Shown here piece after piece: positions 55,865 through 64,000 of a stretch of DNA of 64,000 nucleotides. The notes beneath the pieces were generated by a model. It did not search any database. It was not told the origin of the DNA and worked only from the letters and a program-made list of their open reading frames with translations. Made by a program: the position numbers and the translations under genes. The stretch's first letter is position 1, and every line of letters starts with the position of its first letter. Origin of the DNA: Macrococcoides canis (GTDB lineage: Bacteria > Bacillota > Bacilli > Staphylococcales > Staphylococcaceae); NCBI RefSeq assembly GCF_002119805.1, contig NZ_CP021059.1, positions 1,240,001-1,304,000 on the forward strand, read 5' to 3'.

Positions 55865-57734
55865 GAGGTCTCGCCAATTGCTTTATCTCATGAATAAGAT
55901 TTGCTTTATTGATGCCAATATCATCAAGCAGCATCGAAACATCACCATGCTCTATATACTCATCATCTATACCGATACGCTTAACGTGCACATCCGATTG
56001 CAGATCAGCATAATAATTGCTGACAGCAGCGCCAAAGCCCCCGCTTAGCATCGCTTCTTCTACAGTCATTACAGGGATATGACGTTTAGCGGCAGCATCT
56101 AGATAACGATGATCTAACGGTTTAATGAAGCGTGCATTTACAACTTCAATGCTGATTCCTTCTTTCAGAAGTTCTTCTCTAACCGATTCTATAAGCTTTA
56201 AAGTCGGACCGAAACTAAGAACGATGACTTCTGTGCCTTCGTGAAGCACTTCCCAGTCACCACGTTCAATATTTTTTGGTGTAGAATCAATTTCAACGCC
56301 GTAACCGTTACCACGCGGATAACGAATTGCTATAGGACCTTCATATTCGTAAAATGCATTATACAGAAGGTGATAAGCTTCATTTTCGTCTCTTGGCATC
56401 GCAACTGTAATGTTCGGCATATGCGTCAAGAATGAAATATCAAAGACTCCTTGATGCGTTTCTCCATCGGCACCTACGAGTCCAGAACGATCGATGCCAA
56501 AAACGACATGTAAGTTCTGTCGATCAACATCATGCAGCATCTGGTCATATGCACGCTGCAAAAATGTTGAATAAATCGCAACGTAAGGTTTCATTCCGTT
56601 CGCTGCCATACCAGCAGCCATTGTCACAGCATGTTGTTCAGCGATTCCGACATCAAAGAACTGCTCTGGAAGTTCTTTTTGAAACTTTGTAAGTTTGCTA
56701 CCAACAGGCATTGCAGGTGTAATAGCTGCAATGGTCTTATCTTTTTCGGCAAATGACTGTACAGTATCACTAAAAAACTGGCTCCAAGATGGCCCCTTCA
56801 CACTTCCTTTTAAGACTTCACCGGTCTCAAGCTTATATGGACCTAAGCCATGCCATGTACCGATCTTATCATTTTCTGCAGGATGATAGCCTTTTCCTTT
56901 TTTCGTGATGACATGAACAATTACTGGACCGTCAATGCGTTTTGAAGTCAGTAAAGCCTCCTCCAGCTCCTTATAATTATGGCCGTCTACAGGTCCAATA
57001 TATTTAATACCTAATTCTTCAAAGAAGATACCGTTGACGACAAGATATTTTAAGCTGTCTTTAACGCGATCTGCCGAGTCTCTAAGTTTATGTCCTCCAG
57101 GCAGTTTGCTCAAGAAGAAATCAATATCATTTTTGGCACGGTTATAGTTCGAGTTCGTTCTTAATCGTCCGAACATATTATGCATTGCTCCGACATTCGG
57201 TGCGATGCTCATTTCGTTATCATTTAAGATAATCGTCATATTCGTTTTATCATGACCGATATGATTCAATGCTTCTAATGCCATACCACCTGTTAAAGCA
57301 CCATCACCGATGATGGGTACGACTTCATAGTGTTGCTCGTGAATATCACGTGCTTTCGCCATTCCCATCGCTGCTGATAAAGAAGTAGAACTATGTCCAG
57401 CCTCCCATACGTCATGCTCGCTCTCACTCAGTTTAGGAAAACCACTTAATCCTTTATATTGACGTAATGTGTCGAACTGCTCAGCTCGACCTGTCAAGAT
57501 CTTATGGATGTATGCCTGATGACCGACATCAAATATCAACTTGTCCTGTGGACTATTAAATACTTTATGCAGCGCAATTGTCAATTCAACGACGCCTAGA
57601 TTAGCTCCAATATGCCCACCTGTTACTGCACATTTCTCTATTAGAAAGGTTCTTATATCCTGGCTTAATCTGTCTAATTCTTCATATGATAAATCCTTTA
57701 AAAAGGAAGGATCTTTAATCTTTGTAACGTCCAT
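55851..57734 (-). CDS. dxs: 1-deoxy-D-xylulose-5-phosphate synthase
   Basis: A 627-aa thiamine-diphosphate enzyme that starts the MEP isoprenoid pathway from pyruvate and glyceraldehyde-3-phosphate. TPP/Mg motif [15 protein letters not shown], phosphate-binding [13 protein letters not shown] and the transketolase-C segment [15 protein letters not shown] are all present. Staphylococcus aureus uses the mevalonate pathway instead, so Dxs also separates this genome from that species. It is downstream of ispA, with an own extended -10 promoter at 57772-57780, and overlaps tlyA. Confidence 0.96.
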   Translation of the reverse strand: MDVTKIKDPSFLKDLSYEELDRLSQDIRTFLIEKCAVTGGHIGANLGVVELTIALHKVFNSPQDKLIFDVGHQAYIHKILTGRAEQFDTLRQYKGLSGFPKLSESEHDVWEAGHSSTSLSAAMGMAKARDIHEQHYEVVPIIGDGALTGGMALEALNHIGHDKTNMTIILNDNEMSIAPNVGAMHNMFGRLRTNSNYNRAKNDIDFFLSKLPGGHKLRDSADRVKDSLKYLVVNGIFFEELGIKYIGPVDGHNYKELEEALLTSKRIDGPVIVHVITKKGKGYHPAENDKIGTWHGLGPYKLETGEVLKGSVKGPSWSQFFSDTVQSFAEKDKTIAAITPAMPVGSKLTKFQKELPEQFFDVGIAEQHAVTMAAGMAANGMKPYVAIYSTFLQRAYDQMLHDVDRQNLHVVFGIDRSGLVGADGETHQGVFDISFLTHMPNITVAMPRDENEAYHLLYNAFYEYEGPIAIRYPRGNGYGVEIDSTPKNIERGDWEVLHEGTEVIVLSFGPTLKLIESVREELLKEGISIEVVNARFIKPLDHRYLDAAAKRHIPVMTVEEAMLSGGFGAAVSNYYADLQSDVHVKRIGIDDEYIEHGDVSMLLDDIGINKANLIHEIKQLARPHEES

Positions 57735-57771
57735 TACTTCCCCACCTACAGTCTATACTTTAGTAATCCTT

Positions 57772-57780
57772 ATTATAACA
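57772..57780 (-). promoter_or_regulatory. Extended -10 promoter of dxs-tlyA
   Basis: Minus-strand TGTTATAAT lies 37 nt before the dxs ATG, just after the ispA terminator. A convincing -35 is missing. Confidence 0.55.
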
Positions 57781-57802
57781 CTCTTTACTTCGTCATGAAA
57801 AA

Positions 57803-57826
57803 TAAAAAAAGCCTTCACAGGCTTTA
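57803..57826 (-). terminator. Terminator after ispA
   Basis: The minus-strand stem AAAGCCTG / AGGCTTT (short loop) is followed by TTTTATT. Confidence 0.85.
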
Positions 57827-57827
57827 A

Positions 57828-58682
57828 TTATTTGTTTCTTTCGATAATAAATCTTATAAGCTGGAGCAGCCCATCGTTTATCGGACTTAACGTTTGAACC
57901 AATTTTTCTGTATGATTAAACTTCTCTTTTAATAATGCCTTAGATTGCTCAAGACCGAGTATAGAAACATAGGTACTTTTATCATTTGCAATATCACTTC
58001 CGACAGGTTTACCAATTTCTTCAAAGGAGCCTTCAACATCTAGAATATCGTCCTGAATTTGAAACATCAGACCGACATTTCGACCAATCTGATCGAGCAG
58101 CTTAATTTTTTCTTCAGTTAGCTTCATGATAGTTCCAGATGCAACGAACGCGGCTCTTATCAGTTCACCTGTTTTATAGCTATGCACTTGTTCCATCTGA
58201 TCAAGTTCAAGTGACTGATGTTCGCCAGCCATATCGAGCATTTGACCGTAGACCATCCCTTTAGAACCAGCTGCTTCACTTAAGAGACTTATAAGCGATA
58301 GCTTGATATCCGTATCCAGCTGACTGTCTGTAATCATACGAAAGCTATCTGTCAGCAATGCATCCCCAGCTAATATCGCAGTCGCTTCATCAAACTGTTT
58401 GTGGTTCGTTAATTTGCCACGTCTGTAATCATCATCATCCATCGCAGGCAGATCATCGTGAATAAGCGAATACGTATGAATCATCTCAAGCGCTACACCG
58501 AAAGGAAGGCCATCATCGACACTACCCCCTAGACTATCGATTGTAGTTAAGACAAATAACGGTCGTATTCTTTTACCACCAGCACTTAATGAATATTGCA
58601 TGGATTCAAATAATCGATTGTCCTTTTCTTTGTATAATCCAGCAATCACATCTTCAATATTCTGGAGGAACTGCTTATTCAT
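57828..58682 (-). CDS. ispA: Farnesyl diphosphate synthase
   Basis: A 284-aa short-chain trans-prenyltransferase. The first Asp-rich motif DDLPAMDDDDYRRG contains the two extra residues of bacterial FPP synthases, and the second is QIQDDILD. GGKRIRP binds diphosphate. It makes farnesyl diphosphate for the HepS/HepT synthase and for undecaprenyl diphosphate. It overlaps xseB by 8 nt and ends at a terminator. Confidence 0.95.
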   Translation of the reverse strand: MNKQFLQNIEDVIAGLYKEKDNRLFESMQYSLSAGGKRIRPLFVLTTIDSLGGSVDDGLPFGVALEMIHTYSLIHDDLPAMDDDDYRRGKLTNHKQFDEATAILAGDALLTDSFRMITDSQLDTDIKLSLISLLSEAAGSKGMVYGQMLDMAGEHQSLELDQMEQVHSYKTGELIRAAFVASGTIMKLTEEKIKLLDQIGRNVGLMFQIQDDILDVEGSFEEIGKPVGSDIANDKSTYVSILGLEQSKALLKEKFNHTEKLVQTLSPINDGLLQLIRFIIERNK

Positions 58683-58875
58683 TTGTAGTTTCCTCGGTGC
58701 TGTTCAGCTTAGTGATCTTCTCTTCTGCTTCCGTCAGTTTCACTTGACAGGCCTGTGATAATTTCACACCTTGCTCATACAATTCTATCGATTTTTCTAA
58801 ACTTACTTGTTCATCGTCAAGCGCTTTAACGATTGATTCAAGCTGCTGCATCATTTCTTCAAATGTCTTAGCCAT
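58675..58875 (-). CDS. xseB: Exodeoxyribonuclease VII small subunit
   Basis: A 66-aa XseB, a small helical partner of XseA. It begins MAKTFEEMMQQLESIVKAL and has LEKSIELYEQGVKLSQ, the family core. The ATG at 58873-58875 lies 5 nt after GAGGTGG; an upstream GTG in frame is not needed. It follows xseA by 12 nt and overlaps ispA. Confidence 0.94.
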   Translation of the reverse strand: MAKTFEEMMQQLESIVKALDDEQVSLEKSIELYEQGVKLSQACQVKLTEAEEKITKLNSTEETTNE

Positions 58876-58887
58876 AGTGTCCACCTC

Positions 58888-60216
58888 TTATTTATTAATA
58901 TGCTTTACTTGTGCCTCTATTTGTCCATCGTTGAGCTGAATGTGTACATAATCCTGCTCTTTCACATCATCTACTGATTTAATAATCTTGTCTTCACTTC
59001 TTACGATCGCATAGCCTCTTAGTAATGTTTCAGCTGGACTTAACGACGAAAGCAAAGCAATACGATGCTTGAGCTGCTGATGATAGTTTGACAGCTTATA
59101 AGACAAAGTACGATGCATGACATTCTGCATCGAATGAATTTGTTCATGCTGATACTTTAATTTCGTATTTAGTTTCTGTGCATCAAGCTTATTCGACATA
59201 AATTGAAAATTCATCTTGTTCTGGTTGAACAGATTAAATGACGACTGCTTTATTCTTTGCTCGAATTCATCTAGTTTCTGCATCTTCTGTTCAATCAGCA
59301 TATGTGGATTTTTAAAAATATAATATGAAGAAAGGTAATTTAAGCGTTCATTGCTATGCTTCAATCTTAAATTCATCGTACGCATCATTGTGATATCTAC
59401 CTGCTTCAACCCGAGCAACAGTTCCTTACTATCCGGAGTTGCCATAACAGCAGCCGCTGTTGGAGTTGGCGCTCTGTGATCCGCTACCAGGTCACTAAGT
59501 GTCGTATCAGTTTCATGACCTACTGCAGAGATGACAGGTGTGTTACAAGCATATATCGCCTCTACGACGACTTCCTCGTTGAACGCCCAGAGATCTTCGA
59601 TTGAACCACCACCACGTCCAACGATGATAACATCAGCATCTAACTGATCTGCTGTTCTCAAATTTTTAACGATATCGTCTTTTGCTGCTTCTCCTTGAAC
59701 GATTGTTGAAATATACGTAACTTCTGCTAAAGGATAGCGTCTGGATAATGTCGTTCTGATATCTTGTACAGCAGCTCCGGTACTGGCAGTTAGGACCGCA
59801 ATATGTTCTGGATATTTTGGCAGTTGTTTCTTATGTCCTGCATCAAAATAGCCCTTATCGAAATAAGCTTTCTTCAATGCTTCTAATCGCTCATACAATA
59901 TACCAATTCCATCTAGTCGAATGTCATTAGCATAAAGCTGATAGTTTCCTCTGCTTTCATATACACTGATACGTCCCGTAATAAGAACGCTGTCTCCTTC
60001 CTTTGGAGAGAAAGTAAGCTGTGCTGCATCACGCTTAAACATCATACAGCTGATAACACCGTCATTATCTTTTAGAGCAAAATAAAGATGGCCACTTGAA
60101 TGACGCTTAAAATTTGACAGTTCACCTTTTATATAGACATTTGATAAATACGGATCCTTATCAAACTTCGTCTTAATATATTTCGTTAATGCACTGACAC
60201 TTAAATACTTCTCCAT
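58888..60216 (-). CDS. xseA: Exodeoxyribonuclease VII large subunit
   Basis: A 442-aa nuclease subunit degrading single-stranded DNA. The N-terminal OB fold (YIKGELSNFKRHSSGHLYF) is followed by the catalytic core (VLTASTGAAVQDI, VIIVGRGGGSIEDLWAFNEE, SAVGHETDTTLSDLVADHRA) and a C-terminal coiled coil. The ATG at 60214-60216 matches the family start; a GTG 9 nt upstream overlaps the nusB stop and is an alternative. FolD, which lies between xseA and nusB in Bacillus, is not here. Confidence 0.95.
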   Translation of the reverse strand: MEKYLSVSALTKYIKTKFDKDPYLSNVYIKGELSNFKRHSSGHLYFALKDNDGVISCMMFKRDAAQLTFSPKEGDSVLITGRISVYESRGNYQLYANDIRLDGIGILYERLEALKKAYFDKGYFDAGHKKQLPKYPEHIAVLTASTGAAVQDIRTTLSRRYPLAEVTYISTIVQGEAAKDDIVKNLRTADQLDADVIIVGRGGGSIEDLWAFNEEVVVEAIYACNTPVISAVGHETDTTLSDLVADHRAPTPTAAAVMATPDSKELLLGLKQVDITMMRTMNLRLKHSNERLNYLSSYYIFKNPHMLIEQKMQKLDEFEQRIKQSSFNLFNQNKMNFQFMSNKLDAQKLNTKLKYQHEQIHSMQNVMHRTLSYKLSNYHQQLKHRIALLSSLSPAETLLRGYAIVRSEDKIIKSVDDVKEQDYVHIQLNDGQIEAQVKHINK

Positions 60217-60224
60217 AATTATCA

Positions 60225-60617
60225 CTACGCCTTATTTTTAATAATTTCGCTCAAAACTCCGTTGATAAATTTATAGCTCTCATCATCGCTAAACTTCTTC
60301 GCCAAGTTTACAGCTTCGTTGACAATCACCTTTTCTGGTGCATCTGTATACAGTAATTCAAACGTGCTTAATCTCAAGATAATACGGTCAATTTTATTGA
60401 GTCTGTCTAATGTCCATGATTTCAAATGCGGCGAAATCTTATCATCCAGTTCATTTTGCTTTGAAGTAACGCCAATGACTAATTCATCAGCAAACACATC
60501 TTTCTTCGGGGGTTCCACGATAAAACGCGTTGCATCTTCTACTGATATTTCGTGCGCTTCATTTTCTATCTGAAATAATATTTGTATTGCATGTTCTCTT
60601 GATTCTGTTCTTGACAT
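60225..60617 (-). CDS. nusB: Transcription antitermination factor NusB
   Basis: A 130-aa all-helical RNA-binding protein that works with NusE in rRNA antitermination. It begins MSRTESREHAIQILFQIE, a typical NusB start, and ends with KFSDDESYKFINGVLSEI, the C-terminal signature. A GAAGGAG site precedes the ATG. A terminator hairpin lies 17 nt upstream of the start, so read-through or a local promoter is required. Confidence 0.95.
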   Translation of the reverse strand: MSRTESREHAIQILFQIENEAHEISVEDATRFIVEPPKKDVFADELVIGVTSKQNELDDKISPHLKSWTLDRLNKIDRIILRLSTFELLYTDAPEKVIVNEAVNLAKKFSDDESYKFINGVLSEIIKNKA

Positions 60618-60633
60618 AAAGTTTCTCCTTCAA

Positions 60634-60657
60634 ATAAAAAGGGATGCAAGCATCCCA
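60634..60657 (-). terminator. Terminator after yqhY-like gene
   Basis: The minus-strand stem GGGATG / CATCCC with a 4-nt loop (CTTG) is followed by TTTTTATTT. It lies between yqhY and nusB. Confidence 0.85.
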
Positions 60658-60659
60658 GA

Positions 60660-61007
60660 TTAATTCTCTTTAAATTTTACATTTACAATATGAATATTAA
60701 TTTGTGACGGTTCAATCGCAGTCATATTCCCTAATGCATTCTTGATTGCTTTTTGTACAAGTGTAGCAGTCTTGGCAATCTTTGTTCCATAGTCAAATGC
60801 ACAGTATGCATCTAAAACTATCGCGTCATCCTTCGTATCAACTTGTACACCGCGTTGATTTTTTACACCAAGTTTTTCTAAAGATTTACTTTTTTGAACA
60901 AGTGACACACCTTTCACTTCTGAAACTGCAATTGAGGCAATGAGTTCAATAACACTTGGTGCAATTTCTACTGTCCCAAGATTACCTTTTTTATTTGTTT
61001 CGATCAT
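60660..61007 (-). CDS. Asp23/Gls24 family protein (YqhY-like)
   Basis: A 115-aa DUF322 (Asp23/Gls24) protein. The family pattern GTVEIAPSVIELIASIAVSE and VDTKDDAIVLDAYCAFDYG is clear. Bacillus YqhY lies in the same place, after accC, and has been linked to control of acetyl-CoA carboxylase activity; such a role here is inference from the position. It ends at a terminator, with 43 bp to nusB. Confidence 0.88.
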   Translation of the reverse strand: MIETNKKGNLGTVEIAPSVIELIASIAVSEVKGVSLVQKSKSLEKLGVKNQRGVQVDTKDDAIVLDAYCAFDYGTKIAKTATLVQKAIKNALGNMTAIEPSQINIHIVNVKFKEN

Positions 61008-61070
61008 GACATAACCTCCTGTCTATAACAATAACTATACCATGATTTTATTATAAAATAAAAACAGAAA

Positions 61071-61097
61071 TAAAAAAACGCTTAACGCGTTTTTTTC
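61071..61097 (-). terminator. Terminator after accC
   Basis: On the minus strand, the run AAAAAAACGC / GCGTTTTTTT flanks a GTTAA-type loop and continues into TATTT. It overlaps the last base of accC. Confidence 0.75.
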
Positions 61098-62442
61098 ATG
61101 ACATAATATCATGTTCTTCAAGAAATTTAGTATTGTATTGATTCGATCGGAATATCTCATTCCCAATAAGTGCCATATGAAAGGGAATAGTCGTTTCAAT
61201 CCCTAAAATGATAAATTCATTTAACGCACGATATGCAGTATTTAATGCTGTTTCACGATCTTTATCATGAACAATCAGTTTCGCGACCATCGAATCATAA
61301 AATGGAGGAATCTTATAATTCGTATAACATGCAGAATCTATTCTCACACCATAACCACCAGGTGCAATATACTGCGTAATTAATCCAGGAGACGGCATAA
61401 AGTTGTGATACGGGTCTTCTGCGTTAATTCTAAATTCAATGGCATGGCCGTTAACCTTTATTTCATCTTGTGTCATCGTAAGTCTTTCACCGCCAGCAAT
61501 TTTTATCTGCCATCTGACAAGATCTGTCGCTGTCACCATCTCTGTAACTGGATGCTCAACTTGAATACGCGTGTTCATCTCCATGAAATAAAATTGCTTC
61601 GTATCAATATCATATATAAATTCTACAGTTCCTGCACCTTCATAATTTACAGCCTTCGCGGCATTAATTGCTGCCTGTCCCATCGCTTCACGTGTTTCGT
61701 CATCAATATACGGTGACGGACTTTCTTCTACCAGTTTCTGCATACGGCGCTGAATTGTACAGTCACGCTCACCAAAATGTAAGGTAGTACCGTATCGATC
61801 AGCCAGCACTTGAATTTCAATATGTCGGAAGTTTTCAATAAACTTTTCTAAATATAAACCTTTATTCCCGAATGCAGTTTCTGCCTCTTGTTCCGTCATA
61901 CGATAGCCATCTCGTAGCTCCTGCTCATTTCTGGCAACACGTATACCTTTGCCTCCCCCGCCAGCAGTCGCTTTAATAATGACGGGATAACTCATAGCTT
62001 CAGCAAGTTTCACCGCACTTTCAATATCTTCCAGTAATCCATCGCTACCGGGCACCACTGGCACACCAGCTTTTATCATCTCTTTTTTAGCAACGTCCTT
62101 AATCCCCATCTTACTGATAGATTGATGACTCGGACCGATAAACTTAATTTGACATGCCTCACACATTTCAGCAAATCGTGCATTCTCTGCTAGAAATCCA
62201 TATCCAGGATGAATTCCATCACATCCTGTACTACTGGCGATCATCAATATGTTCGGGATATTCAAATACGAATCTTTAGATTGTTTCGGACCTACACAAT
62301 ATGCTTCATCAGCAATCTGTGTATGCAGCGCATCTCTATCAGCTTCCGAATAGATGGCTACAGATTGTATACCCAGATCTTTAAGTGCTCGAATGATACG
62401 TACCGCTATCTCTCCTCGATTTGCTACTAATACCTTCTTCAT
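61096..62442 (-). CDS. accC: Biotin carboxylase subunit of acetyl-CoA carboxylase
   Basis: A 448-aa ATP-grasp biotin carboxylase. MKKVLVANRGEIAVRIIRAL starts the protein; the glycine-rich loop KATAGGGGKGIRVARNE and the catalytic MEMNTRIQVEHPVTEM are intact. It carboxylates the biotin on AccB, the first half of malonyl-CoA synthesis. It lies 1 nt after accB and ends at a terminator. Confidence 0.96.
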   Translation of the reverse strand: MKKVLVANRGEIAVRIIRALKDLGIQSVAIYSEADRDALHTQIADEAYCVGPKQSKDSYLNIPNILMIASSTGCDGIHPGYGFLAENARFAEMCEACQIKFIGPSHQSISKMGIKDVAKKEMIKAGVPVVPGSDGLLEDIESAVKLAEAMSYPVIIKATAGGGGKGIRVARNEQELRDGYRMTEQEAETAFGNKGLYLEKFIENFRHIEIQVLADRYGTTLHFGERDCTIQRRMQKLVEESPSPYIDDETREAMGQAAINAAKAVNYEGAGTVEFIYDIDTKQFYFMEMNTRIQVEHPVTEMVTATDLVRWQIKIAGGERLTMTQDEIKVNGHAIEFRINAEDPYHNFMPSPGLITQYIAPGGYGVRIDSACYTNYKIPPFYDSMVAKLIVHDKDRETALNTAYRALNEFIILGIETTIPFHMALIGNEIFRSNQYNTKFLEEHDIMS

Positions 62443-62443
62443 A

Positions 62444-62878
62444 TTACTTCACCTTGAACAGAGGCTGACCATATTCTACGAGCTGACCATCCTCTACTAG
62501 AATCTCAATAATTTCACCACTTACTTCTGCCTGGATTTCATTAAACAGTTTCATTGCTTCTAATATACACACAATACTATCATTCTTAACTTTATCCCCT
62601 ACTTTTACATAAGGATCTGCTTCAGGAGAAGGAGATTTGTAGAATGTTCCGACCATCGGTGCGTTTATCGTCATTGTATCCTCAGTATGTTCTGTCGTTA
62701 CTGGCTCTTTAACTTGAATTTGCTCGTGCGTCACATGTTTTACAGGCAATGTTACGCTTTCTCTAATTTCTTTCTCTTTCTTCAGCACGACTTTCAGTTC
62801 TTTATCTTCATAATTAAATTCAGTAATGTCTGATGCATCGATCAGATCAATCAATGCTTTTATATGTTCAAGATTCAT
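62444..62878 (-). CDS. accB: Biotin carboxyl carrier protein of acetyl-CoA carboxylase
   Basis: A 144-aa BCCP. The C-terminal ~75 residues are the biotinyl domain with the modified Lys in CILEAMKLFNEI. APMVGTFYKSPSPEADPYV precedes it and is the thumb-containing segment. The N-terminal half has the usual linker. It is first in accBC. Two operator-like palindromes upstream (62903-62919 and 62935-62945) may regulate it. Confidence 0.95.
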   Translation of the reverse strand: MNLEHIKALIDLIDASDITEFNYEDKELKVVLKKEKEIRESVTLPVKHVTHEQIQVKEPVTTEHTEDTMTINAPMVGTFYKSPSPEADPYVKVGDKVKNDSIVCILEAMKLFNEIQAEVSGEIIEILVEDGQLVEYGQPLFKVK

Positions 62879-62902
62879 AAGTTGCTCCTTTTATACATAG
62901 TT

Positions 62903-62919
62903 TTAAGACTAGCTACTAA
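62903..62919 (-). promoter_or_regulatory. FapR-box-like site upstream of accBC
   Basis: Minus-strand TTAGTAGCTAGTCTTAA differs at one position from the FapR operator TTAGTACCTAGTCTTAA as I recall it. It overlaps the likely promoter spacer (TTGATT at 62918-62923, TATGTA at 62894-62899). FapR represses lipid synthesis genes and is released by malonyl-CoA, the product of this pathway. Confidence 0.5.
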
Positions 62920-62934
62920 TCAATTGTAAACTAG

Positions 62935-62945
62935 TGGTCTGACCA
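62935..62945. promoter_or_regulatory. TGGTCTGACCA palindrome upstream of accBC
   Basis: A perfect 11-bp palindrome of the TGGTC-N-GACCA type, typical of GntR/FadR-subfamily operators. It lies 57-67 nt before accB. The cognate regulator is not in the window. Confidence 0.4.
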
Positions 62946-62960
62946 ATTCAACAATAAAAA

Positions 62961-62992
62961 TAAAAAAAGACATGTAAAAAACATGCCTTTAA
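62961..62992 (-). terminator. Terminator after efp
   Basis: The minus-strand stem GGCATGT / ACATGTC with a T-rich loop is followed by TTTTTTTATT. It separates efp from accB, where Bacillus holds the spoIIIA operon. Confidence 0.8.
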
Positions 62993-62998
62993 TAATGA

Positions 62999-63556
62999 TT
63001 ATCCACGCGATACGTAAGAACCATCAGTCGTATTGATAATTAATAAGTCTCCTTCATTAACAAATAAAGGAACGTTTAATGTGTATCCAGTTTCAACAGT
63101 TGCTGCTTTCGTTGCACCTTGGGCTGTATCACCTTTAATACCTGGTTCAGTCTCAGTAACTTGAAGTGTCACTGTATTCGGAAGTTCTACCCCTAACGTT
63201 TCACCTTCGTACATCTGAATATGAACTTCCATATTTTCTTTTAAGAACTTTAATTCGTACTCAATCGTGCTTTCTGGCAATTCAAGCTGTTCGTAAGATT
63301 CATTATCCATAAATACATGCTGATCACCTGAAGCATATAAATACTGCATGCGTTTGTTGTCAATCTGTGCTTTTCCAACTTTTTCACCAGCACGGAATGT
63401 CTTTTCCTGAATTGCACCTGTTCTTAAGTTTCTTAGTTTAGAACGTACAAATGCAGCACCTTTTCCTGGTTTAACGTGCTGGAATTCTATAACACGCCAT
63501 ATACCATTATCTACTTCGATTGTTAATCCTGTCTTAAAATCATTTACTGAAATCAT
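62999..63556 (-). CDS. efp: Elongation factor P
   Basis: A 185-aa EF-P with three beta-barrel domains that rescues ribosomes stalled at polyproline. The domain I loop [12 protein letters not shown] holds the modifiable Lys32, and [18 protein letters not shown] and [19 protein letters not shown] mark domains II and III. It lies 24 nt downstream of the M24 peptidase gene, as in Bacillus (yqhT-efp). It ends at a terminator. Confidence 0.97.
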   Translation of the reverse strand: MISVNDFKTGLTIEVDNGIWRVIEFQHVKPGKGAAFVRSKLRNLRTGAIQEKTFRAGEKVGKAQIDNKRMQYLYASGDQHVFMDNESYEQLELPESTIEYELKFLKENMEVHIQMYEGETLGVELPNTVTLQVTETEPGIKGDTAQGATKAATVETGYTLNVPLFVNEGDLLIINTTDGSYVSRG

Positions 63557-63580
63557 GAATTTTCCTCCTCAATATACCTA

Positions 63581-64000
63581 CTATAAAATAATAAGGTCTT
63601 TTGTGGATTGTGTAAAGCGCTTTAGTCCATTTTTAGTGACTAAAACATCATCTTCTATACGAACCCCGCCTAAACCTGGCACATAGATTCCAGGTTCAAG
63701 CGTTACACACATATTTTCTTCCAGTATATGTGTAGAACGTTGTGAAAGCATCGGATTTTCATGGACTTCAAGCCCGATGCCATGCCCAAGACTATGTCCA
63801 AATGCATCTCCATAACCATATCCTGCAATGACATCTCTCGCAATTTTATCCGCTTCGACACCCGTCATTCCTGGTTTGATTTCATCCAATGCTTTAAGCT
63901 GCGATTCCAAAACAATATTATAGATTTTAACCATCTCTTCTTGCGGTGTTCCAACTGCAATTGTTCGTGTAATATCCGAAACATACCCTTCGTATAATGC
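63581..64000 (-). CDS. M24-family aminopeptidase P-like peptidase (partial, N-terminus outside window)
   Basis: The last 139 codons of an M24 metallopeptidase (YqhT/PapA type). Visible motifs are ALYEGYVSDITRTIAVG, with one of the metal Asp residues, GHSLGHGIGLEVHE with the metal His, LEPGIYVPG with Glu and the final RIEDDVLV. The frame is open to base 64000 so the start is outside. Such enzymes cut N-terminal X-Pro bonds. It lies directly upstream of efp, which rescues polyproline stalls, a conserved association. Confidence 0.9.
   Translation of the reverse strand, partial: ALYEGYVSDITRTIAVGTPQEEMVKIYNIVLESQLKALDEIKPGMTGVEADKIARDVIAGYGYGDAFGHSLGHGIGLEVHENPMLSQRSTHILEENMCVTLEPGIYVPGLGGVRIEDDVLVTKNGLKRFTQSTKDLIIL

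Noticed and set aside
57470-57476. TGTCGAA match to the Spo0A box
   Set aside because: It lies inside the dxs coding sequence and a single 7-mer is expected by chance in 64 kb.

Overview
This is a low-GC Firmicutes chromosome segment with no mobile elements, CRISPR arrays, rRNA or tRNA. The gene content points to the Staphylococcaceae, most likely Macrococcus (Macrococcoides) rather than Staphylococcus. Staphylococcal marks are an EbpS-type LysM protein beside recQ, an SrrAB-type ResDE pair behind resABC, and an ansA-ypdA pair. A complete qcrABC cytochrome bc complex, which Staphylococcus aureus lacks, and a near-perfect Bacillus gene order argue for a basal genus. The species assignment is inference.

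Layout. 1-6 kb: bshA (cut by the window edge), a MazG-like pyrophosphohydrolase, a YitT-family protein, a YugP-like membrane protease, ypjA and qcrABC. 5-14 kb: ypiF-ypiB-ypiA, the shikimate genes aroA-aroB-aroC, ndk, the two-component polyprenyl diphosphate synthase around menG, and hup. 14-19.5 kb: yphF-yphE-gpsA-der-rpsA-cmk. 19.5-26 kb: ansA, ypdA, a CBS protein, ebpS, recQ, ypbB and fer. 26-35 kb: ribU with an FMN riboswitch, srrB-srrA, resC-resB-resA, rluB, scpB-scpA and a DUF309 gene. 35-42 kb: a small membrane ORF, xerD, fur, nudF, an aldo/keto reductase, an alpha/beta hydrolase, an SDR, a proline biosynthesis gene and rnz. 42-47 kb: zwf and gnd flanking a methyltransferase and an AraC-type regulator. 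47-54.5 kb: an M20 peptidase, a 32-aa membrane peptide, yqjA, a bacilliredoxin, bcd, a DUF2627 gene, glpQ, a Spo0A-like regulator and recN. 54.5-64 kb: argR, tlyA, dxs, ispA, xseB, xseA, nusB, yqhY, accC, accB, efp and a partial M24 peptidase.

Functional links. Respiration is heavily represented: menaquinone side-chain synthesis and MenG, the bc complex, cytochrome c maturation (ResABC) and the redox-responsive SrrAB. Bacillithiol chemistry is represented at three places (BshA, YpdA, BrxB). Isoprenoid supply is dxs plus ispA, feeding the long-chain synthase. Fatty-acid initiation is accBC, with candidate operators upstream.

Most striking observation. The window follows the Bacillus subtilis order through five loci that carry sporulation genes in that species (spoIVA, spmA/spmB/dacB, spoIIM, spoIVB-spo0A and the spoIIIA operon). 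All of those genes are absent here except one: a 223-codon regulator with a Spo0A-type effector domain. It sits exactly at the spo0A position between recN and glpQ, with its phospho-acceptor Asp and DNA-recognition helix intact. A Spo0A retained in a coccus that does not sporulate is the best candidate for undescribed biology here. Second-tier findings are a 120-bp-periodic repeat with structure-conserving hairpins (41.0-41.2 kb), two unlisted small membrane ORFs, and paired operator-like palindromes ahead of accBC.
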